Positions 26,403 through 35,027 of a DNA stretch of 64,000 nucleotides are shown here, piece by piece (position 1 is the first letter of the stretch; each line of letters starts with the position of its first letter). The notes beneath the pieces are model-generated. The model was given only the letters and a program-made list of their open reading frames with translations, ran no database searches and was not told the DNA's origin. The stretch is taken from positions 334,148 to 398,147 of the forward strand of contig JAHEAX010000059.1 of the NCBI GenBank assembly GCA_024642525.1, given 5' to 3'. Origin of the DNA: Erythrobacteraceae bacterium. Its GTDB lineage: Bacteria; Pseudomonadota; Alphaproteobacteria; Sphingomonadales; Sphingomonadaceae. Position numbers and translations under genes: made by a program.

Positions 26403-27131
26403 TCAGCGCATTCGCTTGACGTAAGGCTGCCCGTTCTCGCGCCGCTCGACCTTGAAATTATCCAGCCCCTGGATGAGATCAGTGAGGCGTTTGTAGCCAT
26501 AGTTTCGCACGTCGAAACTGGACCGGTTGCCCGCGATATTGCCCATTTCGCTCAGGCGGGCAAATCCATTTTCGTCCCGTCGCGCGGCTTTCCACGCTTC
26601 GCTCAGCAGCTCGACCAGCTCCTGATCCACTTCCGGCTTGCGGGCAGGGGACGAAGCGCTGTCAGTGCTGCTGCTTTCTTCTGCCCGATTGGCAATCAGC
26701 TTGTCGATATCGATGAACCGGGTGCAGACAGACCGGAAGGATTCCGGTGTTTTGGAACTGCCGAAACCATAGACGATGATACCATCCTGCCGCAGACGAG
26801 TAACCAGCGGCGTGAAATCGCTGTCTGAAGTCATCAGGCCGAAGCCGTCCACCTTGCCCTGATAAAGCAGATCAATCGCGTCGATCGTCATCGCCATGTC
26901 GGTGGCGTTCTTGCCTTTGGAAACATCGAATTGCTGCTGTGGGCGGATGCCGAACTTGTTGGTGATCTTGTCCCATCTCGCCAGATTGTCCTTGGCAAAA
27001 TTGCCGTAAGCGCGGCGGATGTTCACCTGGCCCAGTTCTGCCATCACGGTCAGCACGGGGTCGATGCCTTGCGGCGTGGTATTGTCTGCATCAATCAGCA
27101 GGGCGATGTTCTTGAGTGTTTCATGAGACAT
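26403..27131 (-). CDS. NYN-domain RNase-like protein with C-terminal LOTUS/OST-HTH domain (LabA-like)
   Basis: A 242-residue protein. The N-terminal NYN (PIN-like) nuclease fold shows acidic residues in ALLIDADN (D14, D16), KNATDMAMTIDAIDLL (D78) and MTSDSDFTPLV (D103, D105). The C-terminal part, after a Ser-rich linker (about 151-165), looks like an OST-HTH/LOTUS RNA-binding winged helix (NGFARLSEMGN, then YGYKRLTDLIQGLD). This pairing suggests an RNA-processing or RNA-decay enzyme. Bacterial substrates are mostly unknown. It stands alone, 48 bases downstream of the carbonic anhydrase gene. Confidence 0.88.
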   Translation of the reverse strand: MSHETLKNIALLIDADNTTPQGIDPVLTVMAELGQVNIRRAYGNFAKDNLARWDKITNKFGIRPQQQFDVSKGKNATDMAMTIDAIDLLYQGKVDGFGLMTSDSDFTPLVTRLRQDGIIVYGFGSSKTPESFRSVCTRFIDIDKLIANRAEESSSTDSASSPARKPEVDQELVELLSEAWKAARRDENGFARLSEMGNIAGNRSSFDVRNYGYKRLTDLIQGLDNFKVERRENGQPYVKRMR

Positions 27132-27179
27132 AGGCTTGTAGATAGCTTTGAAAGCAGCCCATGCAACCAGCTTTGGTGA

Positions 27180-27821
27180 TTAGACCGCTGGCTGGAACTC
27201 GCCTGTTTCTTCGTCCAGAATGTGCAGTACGCCTTCGGAGATGGCAAAAAAACTACCGTGAAGGTTCAGCGTGCCATTACGTTCTTTCTGGCGAACGCAG
27301 GGGAATGTCCGCAGGTTAGCCAGGCTGACTTTTACCGCGGCATGTTCCATCGCACGCTCCGCATCGCGGCCTTCGATGCCATATTGTGCGGCAACAGGTT
27401 CCCGCACATCATCCAGCATGGCGATCCAGTTGGCGATGAAGCCGCCTTCGCCCGGTGCCGTTCCGTGCAATTCCTGCGTAAGCGCAGCCTTGCAGCCGCC
27501 GCACATACCGTGGCCCATCACCACGACATGGTTCACATCAAGAACCTGCACCGCAAATTCCAGCGCGGCGGAAACACCGTGCAGGCCGGGCGTCGTCTCG
27601 AACGGGGGGACCATGGCAGCGACATTGCGAACGACGAAAATCTGACCCGGATCGACATCGAAAATCTGCGCCGGATCAACCCTGCTGTCCGAACAGGCGA
27701 TAATCATGGTCTTGGGCGACTGGCCCTGTTCAACCAAATGGTCGAAACGTTCGCGTTGCCTTGGATATCCTTCTGTCCGAAACCTGCGATAGCCTTCGAG
27801 GAGGTGGGCAAATTCAGACAC
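27180..27821 (-). CDS. can: Beta-class carbonic anhydrase
   Basis: A 213-residue beta carbonic anhydrase interconverting CO2 and bicarbonate. Zinc ligands are C43 (ACSDSRVDP), H104 and C107 (GHGMCGGC), with the D45-R47 dyad. The GTG start at 27821 overlaps the stop of sbtB (TAGTG). It is the third gene of a coupled sbtA-sbtB-can operon, so its role is probably tied to bicarbonate import, supplying HCO3- to carboxylases or balancing inorganic carbon. Confidence 0.96.
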   Translation of the reverse strand: MSEFAHLLEGYRRFRTEGYPRQRERFDHLVEQGQSPKTMIIACSDSRVDPAQIFDVDPGQIFVVRNVAAMVPPFETTPGLHGVSAALEFAVQVLDVNHVVVMGHGMCGGCKAALTQELHGTAPGEGGFIANWIAMLDDVREPVAAQYGIEGRDAERAMEHAAVKVSLANLRTFPCVRQKERNGTLNLHGSFFAISEGVLHILDEETGEFQPAV

Positions 27822-28129
27822 TAGAAACGCTCGCCCCGAATGACTTCAACATCCCACATCGTCAGCAGCAAGCCATGGCTCGACAGGATAGGAGAGAGTG
27901 CATCAACCAGGGCAGCTGCCTTTTCTTCGCTTGCGATGGACAGGATCAGCGACTTGTCCGCGCCTGTCACCCGCTCTTCGCGCCACGGGCCGTCACGGCC
28001 GCTTCCCGATTGAACTGGCAGCACTGTCCAGCCGCTGATTTGCGCGCGGTCGATTGCGTCAGTCACGCGCCGGATCAGCGGGGTATCGGCCAGAATTTCG
28101 ATGCGTTTTCTGATGACAGTTTCCATCAT
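27821..28129 (-). CDS. sbtB: SbtB-like PII-family regulator of bicarbonate transport
   Basis: A 102-residue PII-fold protein. The ferredoxin-like core is MMETVIRKRIEILADTP and LILSIASEEKAAALVDAL, with a short T-loop region (about 38-58) and a C-terminal strand TMWDVEVIRGERF. That strand aligns by pattern with cyanobacterial SbtB, which binds adenyl nucleotides and controls the SbtA transporter. The protein ends where cyanobacterial SbtB carries its redox R-loop (Cys-containing tail), so that loop is absent. The ATG at 28129 overlaps the sbtA stop (ATGA). A longer upstream frame is inside sbtA. Assignment rests mainly on context plus fold pattern. Confidence 0.75.
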   Translation of the reverse strand: MMETVIRKRIEILADTPLIRRVTDAIDRAQISGWTVLPVQSGSGRDGPWREERVTGADKSLILSIASEEKAAALVDALSPILSSHGLLLTMWDVEVIRGERF

Positions 28130-29109
28130 GAGGAAATTCCTGCTGGTCCGCCCAACGCCACTGCCACGGCTGTGATCAGACCGATGTTGACGAGGATATT
28201 GAACGGGAACGTGATGCTGAGCGACATGGTGAGATAAATGCCGGGGTCCGCTTCGGGCAAGGCAAGGCGCATGGCGGCAGGCACTGCAATATAGCTGGCG
28301 CTGGCGCACAAAACACCAAAGGCCGCAGCCGAACCCACATCAAGCCCAATCGCAGTCCCGGCCAGAACGCCGATCATGCCGTTCACCAGGGGCAGCGCGA
28401 TCGCGATTGCACCAAGCCGCCACGTCAATGCACGTGCTGACATTATCCTGCGGGCAGCGATAAGGCCCATGTCTAGCAGGAAGAGGCACAAGACACCCTT
28501 GAAGCCTGCTGCAAAGAACGGGCTGACTTCTTCAAAACCGTTGGGGCCAGCGACCATGCCGATGGCAAAGCTGCCGAGCAGCAAAACGACGGATGCGTTG
28601 AGAAATACCTCGCGCAACATTTCTGACCGTTCGTTGCCGCTGTTGCTACCCATACCACGTGCCAGCAACAGGCCGGAAAGGATGGCAGGTGTTTCCATCG
28701 CGGCAAGAACCGCCACCATGTAACCGCCGGGCGGCAGACCAGAAAGTTCGAGGATCTGGACAGCAGTAACGTAAGTCACAACGCTGACCGAGCCATAATG
28801 CGCGGCGACTGCGCCAGCATTCGTCCTGTTCAGCCGGCCAAAGCCCTTGAGTACTGCATAGGCTGAAAGCGGCAGCAGGAAACTGGCCGCAATGCCCAGC
28901 AGCAAGACAGTGGCGATGGTGACGCTCAAGCCGGATTCGGCAACTGCGACGCCGCCTTTGAGACCAATTGCCGCCATCAGGTACAGCGACATCCCCTTTG
29001 CAAGGGCTTCGGGAATTGCAAGGTCTGACCGCACAAAGGCGGCAAACAGGCCAAGGATGAAGAACAGCACCACCGGAGAAGTGAATGTCTGTATTGTCGC
29101 AGCGTCCAT
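28126..29109 (-). CDS. sbtA: SbtA-family sodium-dependent bicarbonate transporter
   Basis: A 327-residue inner-membrane protein with about ten hydrophobic segments, in two inverted halves. Recognisable SbtA-family patterns include FFILGLFAAFVRSDLAIPEA, AAHYGSVSVVTYVTA, and MGLIAARRI, and the final SYIAVPAAMRLALPEADPG before LTMSLSITFPFNILVNIG. Family members import bicarbonate with Na+ in cyanobacteria. It is first in the coupled sbtA-sbtB-can operon, which strengthens the call. No carboxysome or RuBisCO gene is in the window, so bicarbonate probably feeds anaplerotic or biosynthetic carboxylation. Confidence 0.9.
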   Translation of the reverse strand: MDAATIQTFTSPVVLFFILGLFAAFVRSDLAIPEALAKGMSLYLMAAIGLKGGVAVAESGLSVTIATVLLLGIAASFLLPLSAYAVLKGFGRLNRTNAGAVAAHYGSVSVVTYVTAVQILELSGLPPGGYMVAVLAAMETPAILSGLLLARGMGSNSGNERSEMLREVFLNASVVLLLGSFAIGMVAGPNGFEEVSPFFAAGFKGVLCLFLLDMGLIAARRIMSARALTWRLGAIAIALPLVNGMIGVLAGTAIGLDVGSAAAFGVLCASASYIAVPAAMRLALPEADPGIYLTMSLSITFPFNILVNIGLITAVAVALGGPAGISS

Positions 29110-29223
29110 ATCCGGCTGCTAGCCACTATCAAATCAAATCGCAATCCTGCCCGGTGGACTTCATCCCCGCATAGGTTTGCAGATTGCCCGCTACGGCTTG
29201 CGGGTTCTGTCTCCGGGCATTAA

Positions 29224-30186
29224 ATGGCCGCCATGAACGACCTCTCCAGCACACCTGCCCAAGAGCCGGATCGCCCACAGCGCACCAGAAAACCTGAATG
29301 GATTCGGGTGAAGGCCCCTGTCAGCAAGGGGTATCATGAAACGCGCAAGCTGATGCGCGATCTCAATCTGAATACCGTGTGCGAAGAAGCGGCGTGCCCG
29401 AACATCGGCGAATGCTGGACCAAAAAACACGCCACGGTGATGATCCTGGGCGATGTGTGCACTCGTGCATGCGCATTCTGCAATGTTAAGACAGGCATGC
29501 CGCGCATCGTCGATCCGCTGGAACCCGAACACACAGCGGCCGCTGCTGCCAAGATGGGGCTGGAGCATATCGTGATCACTTCGGTTGATCGCGATGATCT
29601 GCCCGATGGCGGTGCAGGCCAGTTCGTTAAAGTCATACAGGCCTTGCGGCGCGAAACGCCGAACACGACAATTGAAATTCTGACGCCGGATTTCCGCGGC
29701 AAGATGCGCGCTGCGGTGGAAGCCATCTGCGAAGCTGGCCCCGATGTTTACAACCACAATCTGGAAACAGTGCCGCGGCTTTATCCCACGATCAGGCCCG
29801 GTGCGCGCTATTACGCATCGCTGCGCCTGCTGGAAGAAGTGAAAAGCCATGACCCGCTGATTTTCACAAAGTCGGGCATCATGCTGGGCCTTGGTGAACA
29901 GCGTCTCGAAGTGCATCAGGTGATGGACGATATGCGCAGTGCTGACATCGACTTCATGACGATGGGCCAGTATCTCCAGCCGACCCCCAAACATGCCAAG
30001 GTGATGGATTTCGTGACACCAAAGGCATTTGATGCTTTCGGCGCGATTGCCCGGGCAAAGGGTTTCCTGCAGGTCGCATCCAGCCCGCTTACACGCTCTA
30101 GCTATCACGCAGGCGAAGATTTCGCCCAGATGCGCGCTGCGCGTGAAGCAAAGCTGGCGCAGAAGCCGAATATTCGCAAAGCCTGA
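29224..30186 (+). CDS. lipA: Lipoyl synthase
   Basis: A 320-residue radical SAM enzyme inserting sulfur into octanoyl groups on lipoyl domains. The auxiliary cluster ligands are C53, C58 and C64 ([12 protein letters not shown]). The SAM cluster is C79-x3-C83-x2-C86 (CTRACAFC). It would modify the lipoyl domains of PdhB and PdhC in this window. ATG at 29224 or 29233 are both possible starts. The stop overlaps the next start by one base (TGATG). Confidence 0.97.
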   Translation: MAAMNDLSSTPAQEPDRPQRTRKPEWIRVKAPVSKGYHETRKLMRDLNLNTVCEEAACPNIGECWTKKHATVMILGDVCTRACAFCNVKTGMPRIVDPLEPEHTAAAAAKMGLEHIVITSVDRDDLPDGGAGQFVKVIQALRRETPNTTIEILTPDFRGKMRAAVEAICEAGPDVYNHNLETVPRLYPTIRPGARYYASLRLLEEVKSHDPLIFTKSGIMLGLGEQRLEVHQVMDDMRSADIDFMTMGQYLQPTPKHAKVMDFVTPKAFDAFGAIARAKGFLQVASSPLTRSSYHAGEDFAQMRAAREAKLAQKPNIRKA

Positions 30187-30647
30187 TGCCGGGTATCCGT
30201 GAAACCCGGGTGCTGCCGTATAGCTGCGAACAGATGTTCGCGCTGGTCAGCGATGTTGCCCGTTATGGCGAGTTTCTGCCCTGGGTGATTGCCACGCGGG
30301 TCCGTTCGGACAGCGAAGAGGAAATGATTGCCGACATGGTTGTCGGCTTCAAAAGCCTGCGCGAAAGCTTCACGTCCAAGGTTACCAAGCAGCGCCCGAA
30401 TTTGATCGAAGTGCAATATATCGACGGGCCGCTTCGTGATCTCGACAATGTCTGGCGGTTTGAACCGCTCGCAGATGGCGGTTGCTCGGTCGATTTCTGT
30501 GTTGATTTCACTTTCAAGAGCAAGGTCTTCGAAGCGCTCGCCGGCCAGTATTTCGACAAGGCGTTCCGCAAGATGGTCGCCGCGTTCGAAGCGCGGGCCA
30601 AGCAGCTTTACGGCAGCAGCAGTTCCAGCGCACAAATAGTCGCCTGA
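30186..30647 (+). CDS. COQ10/RatA-type START-domain protein
   Basis: A 153-residue polyketide cyclase/START-like protein. Family features are the N-terminal TRVLPYSCEQMFALVSDVARYGEFLPW and the C-terminal amphipathic helix AFRKMVAAFEARAKQLYG. In bacteria this family is annotated RatA or as a ubiquinone-binding COQ10 homologue. In alphaproteobacteria it commonly sits after lipA, as here, which favours a quinone-chaperone role. It is translationally coupled to lipA. Its 3' end overlaps the convergent pncC gene by 40 bases. Confidence 0.9.
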   Translation: MPGIRETRVLPYSCEQMFALVSDVARYGEFLPWVIATRVRSDSEEEMIADMVVGFKSLRESFTSKVTKQRPNLIEVQYIDGPLRDLDNVWRFEPLADGGCSVDFCVDFTFKSKVFEALAGQYFDKAFRKMVAAFEARAKQLYGSSSSSAQIVA

Positions 30648-31105
30648 AGACGGATTTCTGCACGGTTCATACCGTCGAACCGCTTTAATTCACCTTCCGG
30701 TTCACCGTCGCTGTTACGCACGGCGCGTGCAAAAACGACAGTGCCGACAGGTTTGAGGTCAGTGCCGCCGCCGGGCCCGGCCACGCCGCTGATGGCCACG
30801 GCGACATCGGCATCGCTATTGGCCAATGCGCCTTGAGTCATAGCCCAGACACAGGCGATGGAGACAGCCCCGAAAGTCTCGATAATGTCGCCCGATACAT
30901 CCAGCATCTGCATCTTGGCTTCATTGGAATAGGTGACAAAACCACGGTCCAGAACTTCAGATGAGCCCGGAACTTCGGTAAGCGCGGCAGACACAAGCCC
31001 GCCGGTGCAGCTTTCTGCAACGGTGATCGTTCTTCCGGCGGCCTTGTTGGCCGCAATGACGCGGGCTGCGAGTGTATAGACTTCCGGCGGCAGGATCGTT
31101 TTCAT
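30608..31105 (-). CDS. pncC: Nicotinamide-nucleotide amidohydrolase PncC (CinA C-terminal family)
   Basis: A 165-residue stand-alone CinA C-terminal domain that deamidates nicotinamide mononucleotide in NAD recycling. Key patterns are TVAESCTGGLVSAALTEVPG, GFVTYSNEAKMQML and AISGVAGPGGGTDLKPVGTV. Length matches E. coli PncC (165). The ATG shares a base with the stop of the upstream secreted-protein gene (TGATG). The 3' end overlaps the COQ10-like gene by 40 bases in the opposite direction. Confidence 0.94.
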   Translation of the reverse strand: MKTILPPEVYTLAARVIAANKAAGRTITVAESCTGGLVSAALTEVPGSSEVLDRGFVTYSNEAKMQMLDVSGDIIETFGAVSIACVWAMTQGALANSDADVAVAISGVAGPGGGTDLKPVGTVVFARAVRNSDGEPEGELKRFDGMNRAEIRLQATICALELLLP

Positions 31106-31647
31106 CAGAGTTTACCGTTCTCACATATCGAAGGGTTCTTCACATCGGCCACGCTGAAGATGAAGCTGGCAAGCCCGCCGATATTTTCAGGTGGCAGAGG
31201 GGCCAGCAGCGTGATGGCGCGGGCAATCTTGCCGCATTCCTTCACCGGTATGGCCTTGGCGACTTCCTGCTGGACCATCGCATCGACGAAGGGGCGCATC
31301 GTTTCGGCAGGCATGGAGCCGATCAGCGAGGCAATGTCGGCGCCGGATGTCGAAGCGCCTGCCTTGCCCTGGGCAAAGGTGGTTAGCACGCGTTGCGCCC
31401 CTGGCCATGACTTGCTCTGCAGCGGGCGATATTTCCCCAGGAAATCGGCACCGCGCAGCGTGTTCATGCTGCCGGCGGGCAAGGTCGAAGCGCATTTTGC
31501 ATCAAGAGCGGAAACGAGGCTGGGCATGGCATAGATGACAGTATCGGACAGGTCGGCCTGGGCGATGCATTGCTGGGCAAAGGCGACCTGCGGCACGGTG
31601 AGTGCGGCAATCGCGGTTGCGGCGGTCACGGATTTCCACATTTTCAT
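31105..31647 (-). CDS. Secreted protein of unknown function
   Basis: A 180-residue protein with a signal peptide (MKMWKSVTAATAIAALTVPQVAFA). The mature part is helical and has four Cys (QQCIAQ, AKCAST, KECGKI, SICENG), enough for two disulfides in the periplasm. I do not recognise a domain. The start at 31647 is preferred, since a longer frame to 31710 would put 21 residues ahead of the signal peptide. It is coupled to pncC (TGATG) and preceded by ispDF in the same direction. Confidence 0.7.
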   Translation of the reverse strand: MKMWKSVTAATAIAALTVPQVAFAQQCIAQADLSDTVIYAMPSLVSALDAKCASTLPAGSMNTLRGADFLGKYRPLQSKSWPGAQRVLTTFAQGKAGASTSGADIASLIGSMPAETMRPFVDAMVQQEVAKAIPVKECGKIARAITLLAPLPPENIGGLASFIFSVADVKNPSICENGKL

Positions 31648-31706
31648 AGCCGGATATTCCTGTCTGAATTGCATGACGGGCTTTTCAGTATTGCCCGCAT
31701 ATTGGT

Positions 31707-32855
31707 TCAATTGGCAAAAACGGTTGCGATCGCCTGCGCTGCAATGCCTTCCTGCCTGCCGGTGAACCCCAGCCGCTCGGTCGTCGTTGCTTTGACGCTC
31801 ACTGCATCCAAGTCAACGCCCAGAAGGCCTGCAAGTTTCCGGCGCATGGCCTCGCGGTGTGGGCCAATCTTGGGCGCTTCGCAAATAATCGTCAGGTCCA
31901 CATTGCCGATGCGGTAACCTGCCTGCGTTACCAACTTGGCTGCATGTTCGACAAACTGTGCAGAACGCGCGCCTTTCCATCGTGGGTCGCTGGGCGGGAA
32001 ATGCTGGCCGATGTCGCCAGCCGCGACGGCACCCAGCAAGGCATCGACCACCGCGTGCAGCGCCACATCGGCATCACTGTGCCCTGCAAGGCCCATATGA
32101 TGGTCAATCTGGATGCCGCCCAGCCACAGTTCCTCGCCTTCTGACAGGCGATGCACATCATAGCCCATGCCAGTGCGCACCATCGGCAATTGCACCATGA
32201 AATCCTCCGCGTAAGTCAGTTTTGCCAGCGCTTCGTCGCCTGCCACATGGCTTATTCCCAGCCCGTATGCCGCGGCAACCTGCGCATCGTCACCTGCATC
32301 GGGTTCACCCTGCCACTGCCGGTGGGCGGCAAGAATATCCGCAAAACGGAATGCTTGCGGGGTCTGCACCCGGCGCAGCGCCTCACGTTTTGCCGAACCC
32401 GCCATCATGCCGTCTTCATCCACGGAAAGGCTGTCAACCACGGGCAGTACGGGAATGCTGCCAGAATGCGCCGCCAATGCTTCCAGCAACCTGGCGACGA
32501 CCGCCTGCGGCAACACCGCACGCGCGGCATCATGGACAAGCACGTGTTCGGGTGGGTTCTGTGCCAGCACCTCAAGCGCATTTCGGACTGATTGCTGGCG
32601 TGTAGCGCCGCCAGTCACCAGAATGATATTTGCAATGCCTTGCGTCACGGAGCGGGCAATTTCGTCTGCGCCTTGCGGGATGGCAATCACGATGGGGTCT
32701 GCGCCTGCCGCTGCAAGGGCTTCGGCAGAATGGCGCAACACCGGCTTGCCGCGCCAAATGGCGAATTGCTTTGGCAAAGGCTGGCCCGCGCGCAGGCCTT
32801 CACCTGCAGCAACGATGACTACGGCAAACGGATAAGGGGAAGGGGTATCTGCCAT
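31707..32855 (-). CDS. ispDF: Bifunctional IspD/IspF isoprenoid enzyme
   Basis: A 382-residue fusion of two MEP-pathway enzymes. The N-terminal CDP-ME synthase domain (about 8-225) has [13 protein letters not shown] and the catalytic VHDAARAVL and VQTPQAFR motifs. The C-terminal MECDP synthase domain (about 226-382) starts with [10 protein letters not shown] (metal D233 and H235) and includes [18 protein letters not shown]. Such fusions are common in alphaproteobacteria and join the third and fifth steps of isoprenoid precursor synthesis. The start at 32855 fits the IspD N-terminus better than the upstream frame. Confidence 0.96.
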   Translation of the reverse strand: MADTPSPYPFAVVIVAAGEGLRAGQPLPKQFAIWRGKPVLRHSAEALAAAGADPIVIAIPQGADEIARSVTQGIANIILVTGGATRQQSVRNALEVLAQNPPEHVLVHDAARAVLPQAVVARLLEALAAHSGSIPVLPVVDSLSVDEDGMMAGSAKREALRRVQTPQAFRFADILAAHRQWQGEPDAGDDAQVAAAYGLGISHVAGDEALAKLTYAEDFMVQLPMVRTGMGYDVHRLSEGEELWLGGIQIDHHMGLAGHSDADVALHAVVDALLGAVAAGDIGQHFPPSDPRWKGARSAQFVEHAAKLVTQAGYRIGNVDLTIICEAPKIGPHREAMRRKLAGLLGVDLDAVSVKATTTERLGFTGRQEGIAAQAIATVFAN

Positions 32856-32932
32856 CGCATCGGGCGCTAGCGCCTTGCGCCATATGCTGCAATGCACTAT
32901 GCGCTGCCCAAAATTTAGGCACACCTCCCATT

Positions 32933-33949
32933 ATGACGACAGTTCCCACCCCTCCGGCTTTGAAGCCCATTCAGATCGGCCCGGTCACGATTGACTGTCC
33001 GGTCGTGCTTGCGCCAATGACTGGCGTTACGGATATGCCTTTCAGGACGCTGGTGCGGCGTTATGGTTCGGGCCTCAATGTCACCGAGATGATCGCCAGC
33101 CCCGCGATGATCCGCGAAACACGCCAGTCCTTGCAGAAGGCAGCCTGGGACCCCGCTGAAGAACCTGTTTCCTTGCAGTTGGCAGGATGCAGCCCGACTG
33201 AAATGGCCGAAGCGGCCAAGCTGAACGCAGACCGCGGCGCGGCGATCATCGACATCAATATGGGCTGCCCGGTCAAGAAAGTGGTCAACGGCGATGCCGG
33301 TTCGGCCCTCATGCGTGATCTGCCGCTGGCTGCCAGCCTGATTGAGGCGACCGTCAATGCGGTTGATGTGCCGGTTACGGTGAAGATGCGCATGGGCTGG
33401 GACCATGGCGCGCTGAACGCGCCTGAGCTTGCCCATATTGCAGAAGATCTCGGCGCGAAGATGATTACGGTTCACGGCCGCACCCGTAATCAGATGTACA
33501 AGGGCAATGCGGACTGGGCATTTATCCGCAGCGTAAAGGATGCCGTGTCCATTCCTGTCATCGCCAATGGCGATATTTGTGGCATCGAAGACAGTGCAAA
33601 GGCACTGGAACAATCAGGCGCTGACGGCGTGATGATTGGCCGCGGTGCCTATGGCAAACCATGGCTTCTGGGTCAGGTCATGCATTGGCTTAAAACCGGT
33701 GAAACAACCCCGACACCTGCCGTTGACGAACAGTTCGACGTGCTGGTGGAACATTATCGCGGAATGCTGGACCTTTATGGTCCGCAGGTCGGTGTGCGTG
33801 TCGCGCGCAAGCATCTTGGCTGGTATACCAAGGGATTTCACGGATCGGCTGAATTCCGCAACCATGTGAATTTCATCGAAGATCCGGACCAGGTGCTGGG
33901 CGAACTCGAACGGTTCTACACACCCTTCATGCACCGCCGCGCCGCATGA
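32933..33949 (+). CDS. dusB: tRNA-dihydrouridine synthase DusB (NifR3)
   Basis: A 338-residue FMN protein reducing uridines in the tRNA D-loop. The N-terminal motif is [20 protein letters not shown] and catalytic Cys112 is in [16 protein letters not shown]-phosphate motifs near IPVIANGDI and [20 protein letters not shown] are present. It sits directly before ntrB, the order known as nifR3-ntrB-ntrC in alphaproteobacteria, and overlaps the ntrB ATG by four bases (ATGA). Confidence 0.97.
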   Translation: MTTVPTPPALKPIQIGPVTIDCPVVLAPMTGVTDMPFRTLVRRYGSGLNVTEMIASPAMIRETRQSLQKAAWDPAEEPVSLQLAGCSPTEMAEAAKLNADRGAAIIDINMGCPVKKVVNGDAGSALMRDLPLAASLIEATVNAVDVPVTVKMRMGWDHGALNAPELAHIAEDLGAKMITVHGRTRNQMYKGNADWAFIRSVKDAVSIPVIANGDICGIEDSAKALEQSGADGVMIGRGAYGKPWLLGQVMHWLKTGETTPTPAVDEQFDVLVEHYRGMLDLYGPQVGVRVARKHLGWYTKGFHGSAEFRNHVNFIEDPDQVLGELERFYTPFMHRRAA

Positions 33950-35019
33950 CCGGCATTGATGTGCGGCAGGGCGATCGCCCGGTTGCGCAGGTGCAGATTG
34001 CGGGTTTGATCTTTGCCGTGCTGCTGCTGGACAAGGACCTTGTCATCGCAGAAGCCAATCCGGCGGCTGAAAGCCTGTTGGGCCGTAGCAGCAAGCGGTT
34101 GATCGGGCTGAAAATCACCGATCTCATCGATTTTGGCGAAAGCCGGATACAGGAACGCTTGCTGGCCAGCGACCAGCAGCTGATTGCTCGCGGTGTCGTG
34201 GGGATGGTGGGCGGTGACCGCCAGCGGCTGAACCTGACCGTCTCCCCCTTGCCATCTAACCCGGGCTGGCGTGTGCTTACCTTGTCCGATGGCGGGCGTG
34301 ACGACATGTCGGGCGAAAGCGAAATGGAAAGTGCAGTGGGTGCGCCTGCTGTCCTTGCCCATGAAATCAAGAACCCGCTCGCCGCAATCCGCGGTGCGGG
34401 CCAATTGCTGGCACGCAAGCTGGATGAAAAGGACCGGCCCCTTGCGACCCTGATTTCCGACGAAGTGGACAGGATCGCGCGGCTGATCGACCGTATGCAG
34501 AAACTGGGCAGCAACACGCCTGCCGCTGTAGAAGGGTTCAATCTGCACGAAGCAATCCGCAACGCGATGGCAACAGTGCGTGCCGCTGCGCCAGAAGGCG
34601 TGGAACTGATCGAGGAATTTGACCCGTCCTTGCCGCCGGTTTTGGCCAATCAGGATGCGCTGGAACAGGTGCTGATCAACCTTCTGTCCAATGCGTGCGA
34701 TGCCTGCCGTAACGTGGAAGGCGGGCAAGTGGTGGTAAAGACGCGTTTCGTCAGCGGCCTTGCCTTCAGCGCCATCCGGCTGGGCAATGCGGTAAGGGTG
34801 CCAATCGAAATTACCGTTTCGGACAATGGTCCCGGTATCGATCCCCAGCTTGAAGGCCGCATATTCGAGCCATTCGTGACTGCCAAGAAGGGCGGGCAGG
34901 GGCTTGGCCTTGCATTGGTCAAGAAGCTGGTCGGCGACATGGACGGGCGCATTGCCCATAACCGTGACGACAAGGCCGGGTTGACGCATTTCCGCATCAA
35001 CCTGCCGGTTGCGAAATAA
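33946..35019 (+). CDS. ntrB: Nitrogen regulation sensor kinase NtrB
   Basis: A 357-residue cytoplasmic histidine kinase. The N-terminal PAS-like sensor (about 14-115) is followed by the H-box [14 protein letters not shown] with phospho-acceptor His139. The C-terminal ATPase has its N-box near [10 protein letters not shown] and G-boxes near DNGPGID and [10 protein letters not shown]. It phosphorylates NtrC under nitrogen limitation, under control of a PII protein. It is coupled to dusB and 8 bases ahead of ntrC. Confidence 0.95.
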   Translation: MTGIDVRQGDRPVAQVQIAGLIFAVLLLDKDLVIAEANPAAESLLGRSSKRLIGLKITDLIDFGESRIQERLLASDQQLIARGVVGMVGGDRQRLNLTVSPLPSNPGWRVLTLSDGGRDDMSGESEMESAVGAPAVLAHEIKNPLAAIRGAGQLLARKLDEKDRPLATLISDEVDRIARLIDRMQKLGSNTPAAVEGFNLHEAIRNAMATVRAAAPEGVELIEEFDPSLPPVLANQDALEQVLINLLSNACDACRNVEGGQVVVKTRFVSGLAFSAIRLGNAVRVPIEITVSDNGPGIDPQLEGRIFEPFVTAKKGGQGLGLALVKKLVGDMDGRIAHNRDDKAGLTHFRINLPVAK

Positions 35020-35027
35020 AGAGAAAA

